NCBI GenBank assembly: GCA_020086605.1
Contig: JACBWW010000004.1
Location: 7,693,530 to 7,757,529 of the forward strand
Length of the DNA: 64,000 nucleotides
Direction of reading: 5' to 3'
Source of the DNA: Lanius collurio
Taxonomy: Eukaryota > Chordata > Aves > Passeriformes > Laniidae
Of this stretch, positions 11,105 through 23,470 are shown piece after piece (position 1 is the stretch's first letter; every line of letters starts with the position of its first letter). A model generated the notes under the pieces. That model was not told the DNA's origin and ran no database searches. It saw only the letters and a program-made list of their open reading frames with translations. A program made the position numbers and the translations under genes.

Positions 11105-14100
11105 TCTTGCTTTTTAAATACACATTTTGTGACATCAAGATTTGTCTATATGGGCAATTCATACCAATACAAACAAGCTTGCATCACTATTAAAAGATCT
11201 ACATCTATAAGACCCTATCCTTTGTAAGGATGTCATTTTCAACATTTCTGGGGGATTTTCACTCTTGCAGAAACAGGAATTAATTTCTCTTCCAAGGAAG
11301 TTACACTGCATCTCTTTTCTGTCTGACATGATTCTTTCCCACATGGCTTTACTGCTAACCTCAAATGTCCAATCTGCTTATTGAAATACCTTTTCCTAGC
11401 CTGAAGTCAAGGTAATGGATGATAACTCTGTGCTAGCACAGACAGGTTCAGCTTCTTTTTAAGTCCAGAGTGTCTATCAAAGATACCCCCCACTTCTCAC
11501 CATGCAGCACATTTCTTCAGTGTCCCAAGTGGGCTGTGGGTCACATCTGTCCCTGGGATACTTTGACTTGACAAGAGCAGTGACTACAGCAATGCCTGGT
11601 AGAGTGACTGCACAGGATCTGTGTTCAAGGATGGCTTATAAAAACAGACAGGAGAAAGGCGGAGTTCTCATATTGGTGTGAATATTTTGCCTTGTTACAG
11701 CAGTTCTGACAGGATTCCTGTCTGGGAATACCATCACAGATTTGATGGCACTGCAAAGGCACTTGGCAAGACTATTCTGGTAAATGAACTAACAGAAAAA
11801 CACCAGATATGCTTGTCAGACAAGAAGTTGTTTGACGTTTTACAATCCAGCTGTGGCTCTGTAGATTGATCCAGTCACTCAGGCTGCCATTCCCACTGTC
11901 ACCAATCTTTTGGTTCCCGGAAGTTCTCAAGATGCCAAAAGCATGGTATGAAAGACTAACAAGCGATATAGGACTTAGAGTGGTACTGTGCTCTGTCATA
12001 CAGACTTGATATTTCTTGCCAGTGATGGATATGGACGTATTGCACAGGAGTGAGATGCTGTAAGTTCTGAATACAACTATTTCTCTTTCCAAATCGTGCC
12101 TTTCCTGAGAATCCTGAGAAGGAGCAATTACAACTGCTAAGCATGGCCACTGTGGAAGGGGATGCTCCAAAATCTCTGGTTACTCTTCACTGATATCTTC
12201 TCCCATCTGTCTTATGAAGTCATGTCTCAGCTTCTGGATCAGAGCAGCTCTACAAAAGCTATCTGTTCTGTGCTGGCCTCATTTCCCTCTCTATGCCAGA
12301 TGAGCCAGATTTAAGAAAGTGTACTACATAATTTGGCTGTTGAGAGCCATCATTCTGTAGCTGTATTATGAAGTACCTATCATGCTTTGATCATCCAGGA
12401 AATTAATCCAATTAATCAGTGCATAATTATTATCAGCACAAATCTTTAGTGAGTATTTTTTAAAAACAAAAATCTTATCAGGGTACTTTTTCCAGAAAAG
12501 CAAGATTTTTTTGTTGATGCAAATCTGAGAAAAGCACAACATAAGTACAGCTTCAACTCTTTTTTTAAAGCTAGTAAAGAAGTTCAGTACAGTAACTGCC
12601 AAAAAGATAGGCAAAATATCATATAGCTCTAGTAAGTCAGAAGTGCCTCAATGCTACAAAATACTTTGAAAATAACTGCAGCTATATCAAATGGCATCTG
12701 AAACACCGAAAGAAGGGTTCAGCATGTGTGTAGTAAACCTACACTCTCCTTCACCCTTTAAATAGTGAAAAGACCCTCCATCTCTTGCAGATGTGTAGGA
12801 ACTATATCTGGGTTGAATAACAAGAAGTTACCCAGGAACTTGAACAGAACAGCCTTTTTAGGGAACAGGACAAAAAGGGTTTACCTTTGTGTAAGCCTAT
12901 CTGGTCTACCAGGGAGACTAGGGAAAGAGATGGGAAGACAAATAGGCAGTTAATGGTGTTAACAGAAGGAAAGCATTGCTCTCAAAAAACATTCTCTGTC
13001 AGACTAGGCATCCCTCTTCTCTTTCCCCTTAGGCACACTGTTGCATATCCTGATTTTAGGGAACTTGTCATGTTAAGAAGAACAATTTTGGTTTGTTCTG
13101 CTATCACACTTTCCTGGCCTGGCAGGGAAAACAAGCGGTAGATGGCAGCTACATTTCTCTGATCCCTCTATCTCTCTATCTCAGATAGTGGGTTTGAGGC
13201 CAATCACATCAATCCCTTAAATTCCTGACCAGCCTCCAACAGCAAAGCATAACATACTGCCTAGGAGCCCTTTCTTACCTTTTCCCAAGTGAAATCCTAC
13301 TTCCAAATTTTCTGAATTGAAATTTCATTTGCCCTTTATTTAAAATTTAGAATTACTTGATCTTCTTGCATAGTTGGCAATCTACAGATTGAAAACAAAA
13401 TTCTGGAAGATTTTGATTTTTACTATTGTTGGAAGTATTCTGCCTAGGTAGCAACATGGTACAGAGAAAGACTTAATTTATAATGAAATCACTACATTTA
13501 GAAAGCAAACCCAAGAAGTTTAAAGAGGCAAGGCCTGCAGCATAGTAAGAGAGGAAATATGTAATTTTCAGAGTTCTTTGTACAGATACAATGTGATTGT
13601 ATTTCTGTGTATGTCTCAGTGTGCATGAAGTGCAGAATCTCACACTACATAAGGGCTTTAAGTAATAGAAAGGAGTGCTGGACACTTAAGGAATGCTGAA
13701 TACACACATTGGATGACAATCCTTTTGTAATAGCAGGGTTTTATAATGACATTATCTTGACTTAAATTCAGGTGCCTGTTTACAGGAACCATTGAATGAT
13801 TTTCCTGAAATGAAATCTTTCTTGAGGAGATAAAATCCACATACAGGTAGTTCAAAATGGTTTTACAACCCAATATATTACTCACCAATGTGGTCAATGT
13901 ATTTACAGACCAACTTCCATTAGGGTTGTCATGGTTTCACTAAAGGAATCCTGGTTATCAATTTCTACCTTGTTCATCTGATTCTCCTGAGCCTTTACCA
14001 AAGGCTAATAGATATTGGCTAAAGAATTTACAATTCTCAATAAAAATGACATAGAACAAAATGATGGAGATCCTTGTTTGTGTCTGATTCAGCAGTAGGG

Positions 14101-14786
14101 AGGATTCAAGCAGCGTGTCATGTGCTAGCAAATCTGAGGGCAGGTTGGATTTTTCTGCTGGGGAAAAAGAGGACAAAAGGACAGATGTGCTGGAGGGTGA
14201 ACAGCTGTGTGCATAGAGGGTACTCTGGCATAAAAAATATTGTCCCACAAAATTTCTAGAAACTCCTAAGCAGTTCTTAGAAAATCTTTGTTGTCCTGGG
14301 TGTTCTGAGGAGCTTATTTGCCTAGTCTAAAGATTCTGAGTAAAACCAAGGAATGTAAAACATTAAGCATTACTATCCAAACAGTTATCAGTTGTTATGA
14401 ATAATAGGTCAACTAAAGAAATTCTCGTTTTATAAAGGTTACCATCATCTCATAGGTGCTCTGTTTTCTTTTCTTGTTCGCTCTCTTTTTACTCTCATCA
14501 TGCTTATTCCTCTCTAGACCAATACCCCACTGTTCCTGTGATAGGCCCTTTTGTGACATTCAATGGGATGATGATGTCCTCTCTGCACTGCACACCTCTT
14601 CTAATTTGTCTCTCAGTCTTTCCTTAAGAAAAGCTCCATGGAAAGCCCAGAATTAGCAGAAACTAAGGCAAGAACCTCTCTGGAGTTTATTTTTCATGTG
14701 TCAAATCTCATTATTTAAATTTTCTTAGCTGAAAGCATATTTCAGATGCTAGTTATTGCATTGGTGAGAACTGCCCTTAGGAATAA
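11105..14786. other. Unique non-coding DNA
   Basis: No recognisable gene or repeat. Overlapping opposite-strand open frames at 11678-12170 (up to 132 codons) show no family motifs. Sequence is AT-rich with ordinary composition. Confidence 0.45.
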
Positions 14787-14810
14787 ATATTCCTGAAACA
14801 TCAGGAATAT
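14787..14810. repeat. Perfect hairpin, 10-bp arms, 4-nt loop
   Basis: ATATTCCTGA (14787-14796) and TCAGGAATAT (14801-14810) are exact reverse complements around AACA. The arms contain TTCC/GGAA half-sites of the ETS or STAT type. Function is unknown. Confidence 0.9.
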
Positions 14811-15139
14811 AGTCACGGCAGTCATGGTAGCATAATAGTGGGAGTAAGTGGTGTTCATAAGTGCTGTTTCCTTTACACTGAATTTTCTTAGTATATCTTG
14901 TTAACGATGGTCAGTATTCACTGACAGTGATGTTTTTAATGGATTCTCCTACTAGTTCAGGGATTTAACTCTCCCTTTTGTTTAAATTGAAATTGTTGCA
15001 GCTCCAATTTCCCCCTAGTGCATCCCATAACCTGGAATATTGTGTACTCAGTTCCTGCAACTGGAACTTGCAGTAGCTGAATTCAAAAGGGTCCATGTGT
15101 CATGAACTCCTCACACCTTCGTCAATGAAGTACTTGTCA

Positions 15140-16560
15140 ATATATCTGCCCAGTTGAGGCAAGGTCAGGTGGCATGGGAAGAACAGAAATGCTGCTTGCC
15201 ACTGTAGGGAGAAAATTCGTGTAGCCAAAGCTCTTCTGGAGTTGAAGCTGCCAGAAACATGGGGGACAATTAAAAGAGATTTTTCAAATATATATAATGG
15301 CAATAGCCAGCATTAAAAGAACATCGTCCCTTTACAGGATGAAGATGGTCACCTCACAAACAGGGACAGGAACAAGGCAGAGGTGTTTAACTTATTCTTT
15401 GCCTCTGTCTTCAAAAGAAATGATGGGGTCTCAGTGCCCTCAGATGGAGCACCATGACTGTGAGAATGATCAGCTCCCAGCTGACCATGAACCTGCGTGG
15501 GATCTGCTGCTCCAGTCAGATCCCTGAAAATCTATCGGGCATGATGGGACTCATCCTAGAATCCTCAAAGAGCTGGCTGATGTAATTGCAAAGCCAGTCT
15601 CAATGATTTTTGAGTTGTCTTGGGAATCCAGAGAGATTTCAGCTGACTGGAAGATTGCAAATATTGTCCTAATTTTCAAGAAGGGTGGGAAGAAGGACCC
15701 TGGAAACTGCAGGCCTGTCAGTCTCACTTCAGTACCTGGCAAAGTTATGCAGGACATTATTCTGCAAGGTATTGAAAAATTCCTGAAAGACAATGCAGTC
15801 ATTGGTCACAGCCAGAACAGCTCTGTGAGAGGAAAATCTTGCTTATCAAAACTGATTTCCTTTTATGACAAGGTAAACCCCTCAGTTGAGGAGGAAAGCC
15901 AGTCGATGTAATCTTTTTGGATTTCAAGTAAAGCCTTTGATACTGTCTCTCACTGTGTCCTTCTGGACAAAATGTCTGGCACACAGCTGGACAAACACAT
16001 CATGGGATGGGTGAGCAACTGGCTCACAGGTTGGGTACAAAGAGTCAACAGTGAATGGGGTGACATCAGACTGCTGACTTGTCCTTAGTGGGGTTCACAG
16101 GGCTCCATCCTCGGCCCTGTGCTCTTCAACATCTTCATAAATCTCTTGGTTGCAGGACTGGAAGGGATATTAAGTAACTTCACAGATGATACAAAACTGG
16201 GAGGAGTTGTTGACTGTCTCAAAGGCAGGGGAGCCTTGCAGAGAGACCTCAACAAATTAGAGGACTGGGCAATCACCAAATATATGAAGTTCAGTAAGTG
16301 ACAGGACCTGAGGGAATGGCCTGAAGTTGCGTCAGGTGATGTTTATACTGGATATTAGAAAAAGATTCTTCACCCAGAGGGTGGCTGGACACTGGAACAG
16401 GAGGCCCAGGAAGTGGTCACAACCTGACAGAGTTCAAGAAGTGTTTGGACAACATAAGCACATGGTGTGACTCTTGGGAATGGTCTTGTACAGGGCCAGG
16501 AGTTGGACTCAATAATCCTTGTGGGTGCCCTTTAACTCAGCATATTCTGTGATTCTGTGC
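15140..16560 (+). mobile_element. CR1 LINE, 5'-truncated and internally deleted
   Basis: A plus-strand CR1 begins within ORF2; the first confident similarity is near 15220-15300 and the 5' limit is approximate. It carries reverse transcriptase sequence from about 15340 to 16297. The 3' UTR and the (ATTCTGTG)-type terminus end near 16560. At about 16297-16320 the sequence jumps from just after the catalytic region (ORF2 text ending EDWAITKYMKFSK) to the terminal region just before the 3' UTR, so several hundred bases of ORF2 C-terminus appear to be missing. Opposite-strand open frames here are shadows. Confidence 0.93.
15340..16297 (+). pseudogene. CR1 ORF2 reverse transcriptase remnant
   Basis: This is a broken CR1 reverse transcriptase. 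An uninterrupted section at 15603-15911 reads through NIVLIFKKGGKKDPGNCRPV and VSLTSVPGKVMQDIILQGI, typical of the amino-terminal RT blocks of CR1 (the usual PIFKKGKKEDPGNYRPVSLT region). It ends at a stop before the SKAFDT-type block, which is visible in another frame near 15930. At 16119-16301 the text MLFNIFINLLVAGLEG and FTDDTKLGG marks the catalytic block; the normal FADD reads FTDD, which keeps both aspartates. Frameshifts near 15910 and 16090 plus the truncation rule out activity. Confidence 0.9.
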
Positions 16561-19500
16561 AGGAAGGGAGGGAGATAACCCTGGAGTATTGTTAGTATCT
16601 GGGTGTCAGCCATGGCCTGGATTTTGCTATACAAAGAGTGTGTGATCCTACATAGCAGTTCACCCATCAGATGCAGCACCCATCAGACCCAAGGCAACTA
16701 CCAGGAATACTGAAATTTGTGATTAGTCATATATTGTGAATGCAATGCAACTCCCCCTGATGTACCATGACAACATCTAATCCAAGAATTCAAATAATGA
16801 GCTTTAATTTTTTATCCTTGAGTTTTTCACTCATCTAGTTACAAAATTCTTTCCATAAGGTAATCAAGTCAATCTGAAACAATATAATTTTATTTTTGGC
16901 TGGAAGTTTGTTTGTCTGGAAGACTGCTTTATCTGAAGACTGATAAGCATTTGGAGATTTAGAAATTTACCCAGTTTTTGTCTATATTTTTTTTGTGATT
17001 TTGATCTTTTGATGTCATGGTGATATTTCACCTTAGACAATTCCCTGCCACCAAATACATTTACAGAAGCTCATGGTCTCCTACCATGTTGCTGTTCCTA
17101 CTTGTCCAATGTTTTTAGCAATCACTGCCACATTTAAAAGGCAGCTGTGGCAGGTTAGTGCTTTATGAATGTGACTGGTGAGTTTGATGCTAGACCTGAG
17201 GTTCCACAAGGACAAGTGGTTCCCTGATAAGAGGGGCATAAGGGTGACCCAGGCTGGCTGGAGGCTCTTCTGATTATTTCTTCTGGAACTGAGCTATAAG
17301 GACAAGAGGAGACAGATAGGTCAAGGCAGCAGTGGGACCATGGTCTTCATTCCACCTTCTGTGTTGTGTTAACTTGAGTAAAGGGAAGATGGTGGGAGCA
17401 GATTGGGGCATAGATAACTATTGCTACTGAGGGTGCAGCAAGCACCATAGCAGCCATGCAGCATTGTAGCTGCCAGAGGGAGAGATCACTGCATATTTAG
17501 AGTGGAATATACAGAATGTGTGCTTTGCATTGTAAAATGAGAACATTTTTCATAATCACTTTGTTTTGGAGATAATTTTTGTTTGTGTTTGGGGCTAGAT
17601 GGAGGTGTGGTGGTGAAGAGAAGATAAAATTTATTTGTGTTGTGGAAAAATCCAGAGACTTTCCTGATCTTTGTTATGAGAATAGATTTACTTCAGGAGT
17701 GCTTTAACTTGATTCTAAGAAAAAGATAGTAACAACCAAAACCTGTCCTCTGGGCAGGCTTTCATTTAACTCCAAATGTCCTCCCAGTGATAGTCCTTGT
17801 ACCACTTTTTCTTTGTGGAGATTCCCTGTAAGCAGGCTATTATCAGATACTCTCTGGCAGTTTCTTTCTATTGCCAGAATGACTGAGAGACTTTCAATAC
17901 AAACAAAAATCAAGTGACAGTCAAGGCTTAGAGTCACATCTGTATGGGTCACCAGGTTCTTCTCAGTTCTCCCCCATGGAGAAACAGAAAGTTTGAGAAT
18001 CAGGTCTTCCACTCCTTGTACGTACTCTTAATAATATTTAAAGAGCACATATATCTCACGTGCTTTATTTAGTAAAATGGACTTTTTTTCAAAAGCTGTG
18101 AAGGAAAAGGCACCATTTTGAACACATTTTAAGAAGAGAATGTCTCTCTCTGAGCTACTGCATGCCTGTCCCTTTTTGTTCCCAAAGCCATGCCCCTGGT
18201 GTGTAAATGCAAGTCTCACATGAGGTGAAGAAGTTATGGTGTGGAGTTGTGAGAATATAGCCTTTATCTGCATTCTGGGAATGGTTTTGTTCTGCACTCT
18301 CTGCTACGTGACGAGGAAGGACTAAAAAGCCTGGACACCCAGACAAAAAGAGGGCCATTTAGCCTTTTCTCTGAAGCCTAGGATCCTTGCTGGGGGATTA
18401 TTTTAGGCGGGGCTGTGTTTGGGCTGAGGGGTCTGGTTTGTACTCAAAGCCAGGCAGCAGATGTCAGGCCTCAGAATTGCTCACAAAATGATGACCTTGC
18501 TGGGTCAAGGCCCATACAACCTGCTTTGCCTCAAGCTGTGTCAAACACAAGCAGCAGAAAGACTTTCCCCAGGCACGCCTGTCTGGGCGACCAGCTATTC
18601 CCAAGTCTCCCTGTAGATTGAATTCCTTGTGAAATTCTACAGCTCTGAGAAAAAAAACTCCTGACAGTTAACTTGCCTTTTTCTTTTTATTTAAGTAATG
18701 AATAAGGCAGTGAAGGTTTTTCAGGGGGTAGAGGTCTAATGCATTATTATGCTTTTTTTGTTGTAGCAATTTATATTGTTGGGAAAGTTTGTTTGGGGTT
18801 TCCATGTGTGACTAAAATGTGTTAGTACAGATAGTGTCAAATACAGAGATGATATGCTTGAAGAAACAAATGTGAAAAAGAGGGCTGTGTATGAAATGCA
18901 ATCCATGGCAAATTCACATTGTGTACTGGATGTAAATATCTCCAGTGTGATGATCTTTAGAGGGGGAAGAACATCTACTGTGATTAAGAACATCAAATTA
19001 TATTTGCTATAGTTATTGTCTTATTGGGAAATATTCAGAGTCAGGGGTTTAAAAATGTAATAAAAAGTGGATCAATATGTGTTTGAGGATTTCATCAATT
19101 GCATATTAACAGCACTAGTCCTTATGACCTCTTTTCTTTGAGCTATTCCCTTGATCAGAGCAAAAACGATCTAATAAATTAAGGGTTTAGTCATCCATGT
19201 GCTGAATTTTGTTTCATGTTTCTATTTTCTTGCATACACAATTGAAAAAACAATGTGATTCCTGAACACGATTTGATTCTTATAACAATGGATGAATGTT
19301 GCATTTCTTATAAGCAAAAATTTCAACCAAATTTCTGCAGAACAAAAATCGAAGAATTTTGAGGGATATCGTAAGATATTTAACACTTCAGCTAATACCA
19401 GTATAGCTTGGCAAATCAACAATGGCTGGCAGTTTTCACATTGAATTTACTCTTTCTGTACTGACTAAATTTCTGCAAGTTTTGGACAAGTTTTGTGATT

Positions 19501-22500
19501 TTTTTTCTTTTTTCCTTTTGTCCATTTGTGCATAAAGGTCACTTGAAGTGTAATTCACTGGACATTGCAAAGCTGATCTGCCTTCTGTATTTATGGTGAC
19601 CTGCGTGTGTCCCTTGCTCTGGGCTCTGTATACCAAGTGAATCATCAGAATGGTGTTTCTGAAAATAAAATGTTTGAAGCATAGGAAAGCACCAAACTGA
19701 CTTTTTAGGACTTAATCAAAATGAGGAAGAACAGATTTGAAAGATATTTCCATTGCCTTTTTGATTCCTCCCTGAAGAAATCAGACAAAATTCACTTTAT
19801 GTGAATGACATACCTGCTAGAGTGTCATCTACAGTGATCTGATTTTTTCTATTGACAGAAGCACAGAGGCAGAGAGATACAGATCATAGCATCTTCTCTT
19901 TTCCAATAATTCATGTTCTGTGTAGACAATAATTAGCTGGATGTAGAACTGTACATGTATAACTATAATAGCAGTGATTCAGTGGTGAATTGAGCCTTAT
20001 TTTTTTGTTCACATTTGGACAGGTGAGCTAAACATTAATGAACTTTTACTTAGGAATATTCTGAGTTGCATAAGTACAAGGAATGCTGCCTATTAATAAT
20101 GACAACAGGAGATTTTCCTTTGATTTACGTGGAGCCAGGATTTCAGGCCATTTTATTACATGTCTTTTCACTATGGAATAAAACATTTCTGGATAGCGAT
20201 ACTGATTGTTACATCTCTCAGAATAACATACATAATTTTTCTTAATTTATTTGAGTGTGTATGTGAAAATGTATATTAAAATGTATTTATTTATAACTCC
20301 TAACTAAAGAATTTTTGAAATATGTCATCTTTGCCGTGTGTCTATGCTTTAAGATATAGTGTTTCTCAGGGAACATGATGCTGAATTAATTCTCTGCAGC
20401 GTTTGCAAATGCTTAGCTGTCCTAAGCCACCCTCACCTTTTACTTCATTTGATTGTGGACACTGTTACAAACCTGAAGGGACTTGATGCTTTATGCTAGT
20501 ATTAAATCTATTACAGAGCAAATAGAATTATGAAGGGAAGCATTTGCTTAGGAAAATGTTTTCTTCTTGAAAAGGGTTTCTGTACCATACAAACTTCAGG
20601 AATACCTGCATTTTCTGTGTAATAACATATCTGCTTTTGCTGTTTAAGGGCTACTATCTCCAAATTGCAAGGGAAATGTGTCAGTTCCTGGACAGGCTAC
20701 TGATATACAACTGCCTTTACCACAAAAATTTGTCCAGAGCTGTTGAAAAGGGAAAAAAGAGCTTGTGTAGATACTCAGGGAAAAGTATTGTATCTGTTAA
20801 TTCAAAATCACATCAGTCATATGAAGTTCAATATAAAATTCTGATATTTTGTAATTAGAACTTGATTTGTACTTCTCTCTTCTCCTGGAAAAGTGATGCA
20901 GTCTCTGTAACAATTTTTAAATTCCTCTTTCTCTCTCTGAAGATGGATATCATAAAAAGAAATTTCAATTGTAAAAAGGGAAAAAAGAATATATCTGTAG
21001 TAAAGCAAAATGGTTATTCCTCTCAATATCATCCAACTTGAAGCATGATAAGAGATATTCAAAAGGTCTAGAACTAAATGATTTTCTTGGTCAGTGCTGG
21101 AAACTAGTCATTTTTAGAACTAGACTTACCCTTTTTTTTTGTCCATATTTCACTCTCAGGTTCCTCTTCAGTACTACTGTAAAATAGTCCTGAGAAAACT
21201 TCAAATTTAATACCTTCCACATGTCATTATGTACCTTTCAAAGGTGTATGTATGGAAATTAAGGAAATATTACCAGACCTTCTAGTCACAAGTTTTGCTG
21301 ATAGATTTATTCCAAAGAAGGTGTCAGTGAAATAAGTATGTTAAAGCAAATACAAACCAATTTGCTTCAGGATATAAGAGACACTTTTCTTTTTTTTTCT
21401 TTTTTTTTTTTTTCCCCAGAGTTTATTGAATAGACAGGAAAATAATGCATACCTTTATTTATCCTGACATTTCTTGACAGTTTGCAGTGCAAATCCTAAT
21501 CTATATTATAAATAATCATCTCTCTAACTATCGTGAAAGCATGTAGCTGAAGGTCAGACTCGTATGTGTTTATTCTGTTTTAATATCATCTGCCTCAACA
21601 AACAACCCTATTGATTTCATGAAAATGGTTCCATTAGATGAAGCAGAACTTCACCACTGTAAGCAGAAGGAAGGTAAAAAGCTATTCTTTTTAAAATCCC
21701 AACAGAGAGTCAAGATGAAAACCAGTGTGGAGTCCTGTAACTGTGAGAATAGCATGACACTGTTTGCCTTGAGTTAAATGAGTGCTAGACTTGTCCATTC
21801 TTGGGGAATATTACAAATACATTTTGGTACCAAGGTAATATGAAATGCTCAGCTTGAAAATAGATATTCTTTGTTCATGAGAACTGAAGAGCTAATCTTA
21901 GGGTTTTGTCATGTGAGTAGGAGCATTGTCATTTGAAATTAAATGAAGCTTTTGAGCACTGAAGTTTTAATGCTTCTTTGATGCACAGATACAAGTGAAA
22001 CTGTCTTACACAAGTAAAAACTATCACCAAGTTATTTTAGTTTCATCTTCCTTCAGTCAGAATTCAGTATCTCAGAGCAGATCCAACAGGAAGACTGCTA
22101 TATAATATCTCAACAGATTTATTAGAAGCAACCTGCCCTTTTTTGGTAGCATTTGGGAGATCAGCATTGCGTCAACCCTGAACATATTTAGTTTTGTATG
22201 TCATACGTTAAAAAAACTTTGGAAATGGTAGCTCCTAGATCTAGACTGATTACATGTATTCTGGGTGCTTAATGATATGCAACACATGGAGAGATACAGC
22301 ATACAATTATAAAGATGTCATTCATGTACGCACATGCCTGATTATACAATAGAAGTTGTGGTTTTGCATCTAATAACCTCAGAAACTGTGATATTCAGCA
22401 GATTGATTTTGTGCAATTCCTGATCATCTTTTCTTTAAATAAGGCTGTCTTTGCTTAGCAAGGTTTTGAGCTGATTGGCAGGGTCTTCCATACCTGACAA

Positions 22501-22990
22501 TTCTGAACTGTCCTTGAGTCAAAGTCCTAGCTTTCTCCATAAGCATTCATATTGGTCTCCTAATTTCCCATCGAACAGCACATCAGATGTTGGTGGGAAG
22601 GCTAATGTCCAATTTAAGGAAAGAGATAACAATTTTTGAATTTTCTTTTCTGCTTGGCTTCTGGTCAGAGTGAATATGTCATGCATAAGGTCCCAGGATC
22701 TTATGTTTAAACAGAATACAGATGTCCTAAGTTCCACTCCCATTAAAAAAGGCAACTTTCCCTTGGGGTAGGTCCAACTGTACCTCAATATCCATTCAAG
22801 CCCTGGGAGCTAAGAGATGAATTTGGCCCTGTATCTATATGTGTACCTTCCTTCAAAAGCCAGAAGCACCGTGAGGAAGTTAGTCATCTAAGGGTGCCAA
22901 AATTTGCTGCTCCAGGAATGAATGCTGCCACAGAGGAACTGATAAAAATGAAAACAACTTGAAAAAAATTCAATTAGATTAACAGAGACA
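16561..22990. other. Unique AT-rich DNA
   Basis: No gene, RNA or well-marked transposon. Open frames are under about 105 codons. A T-rich stretch at 21391-21416 is low complexity. A repeat-free block near 18410-18660 is somewhat GC-richer, with several CAGGC/GCCTC-type motifs, but is not distinctive enough to call. Confidence 0.45.
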
Positions 22991-23470
22991 AGTGAGTGCC
23001 TGCCCAGCCATTCCTGAGCAACAATTTATTCCTATGGTGGTGTGAGAGACTCAAGCCAGCGGTCAGCAAGCTGACAAATCTGTCAGCTTTGCTGGGTGGC
23101 TGTCACTCAAACCAGGTGCCTGCTGTGTGTTGTGGCGCTCCTTGTATTAACACCCTGCTGAGATAATTCTTTTTTATCCTTTTTTTTCGCCACCAAGAGG
23201 GTCTGCCACCACACTGCTGTTTTTCATCTTGTTAATTGAGTCATTTATTTCATTAAAAGGTGAAACTTTATCGGGGTTTATGTGCAAAATGTGAGAAGGC
23301 ATATTTAATGATACATCAAATGTTAGAGGCATGCAGGTGCCTCTGTGTATGCTCTTTAAAATGCTGAGAGGCGAGGTAGTTCTTATAAATGAAAATCACC
23401 TGATATTAACTAAAAATAGGCATTTTGTTCCCAGGCAACAATGCAAATACACTGTACATATATGTATATG
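22990..23470. promoter_or_regulatory. Candidate enhancer-like non-coding element
   Basis: This is a repeat-free block with dense transcription-factor-like motifs. The clearest is an inverted pair AGCTGACA (23069-23076) and TGTCAGCT (23081-23088) around a 4-nt spacer; TGACAG/CTGTCA is the known core for TALE homeodomain proteins (MEIS, PREP, TGIF). Another CTGTCA follows at about 23101. Downstream are CAGGTGCCTG E-boxes (23115 and 23334), a weak CTCF-like CCACCAAGAGGG (about 23190-23201) and several TAAT cores. Binding and conservation are inferred, not shown. Confidence 0.3.

Noticed and set aside
11678..12170. Overlapping open frames (63 codons plus, 132 codons minus)
   Set aside because: No recognised motif, both strands open, and stops interrupt any longer reading; treated as chance.
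23190..23201. CTCF-like CCACCAAGAGGG
   Set aside because: Core only partly fits the CTCF consensus; kept as a note inside the candidate element, not called separately.
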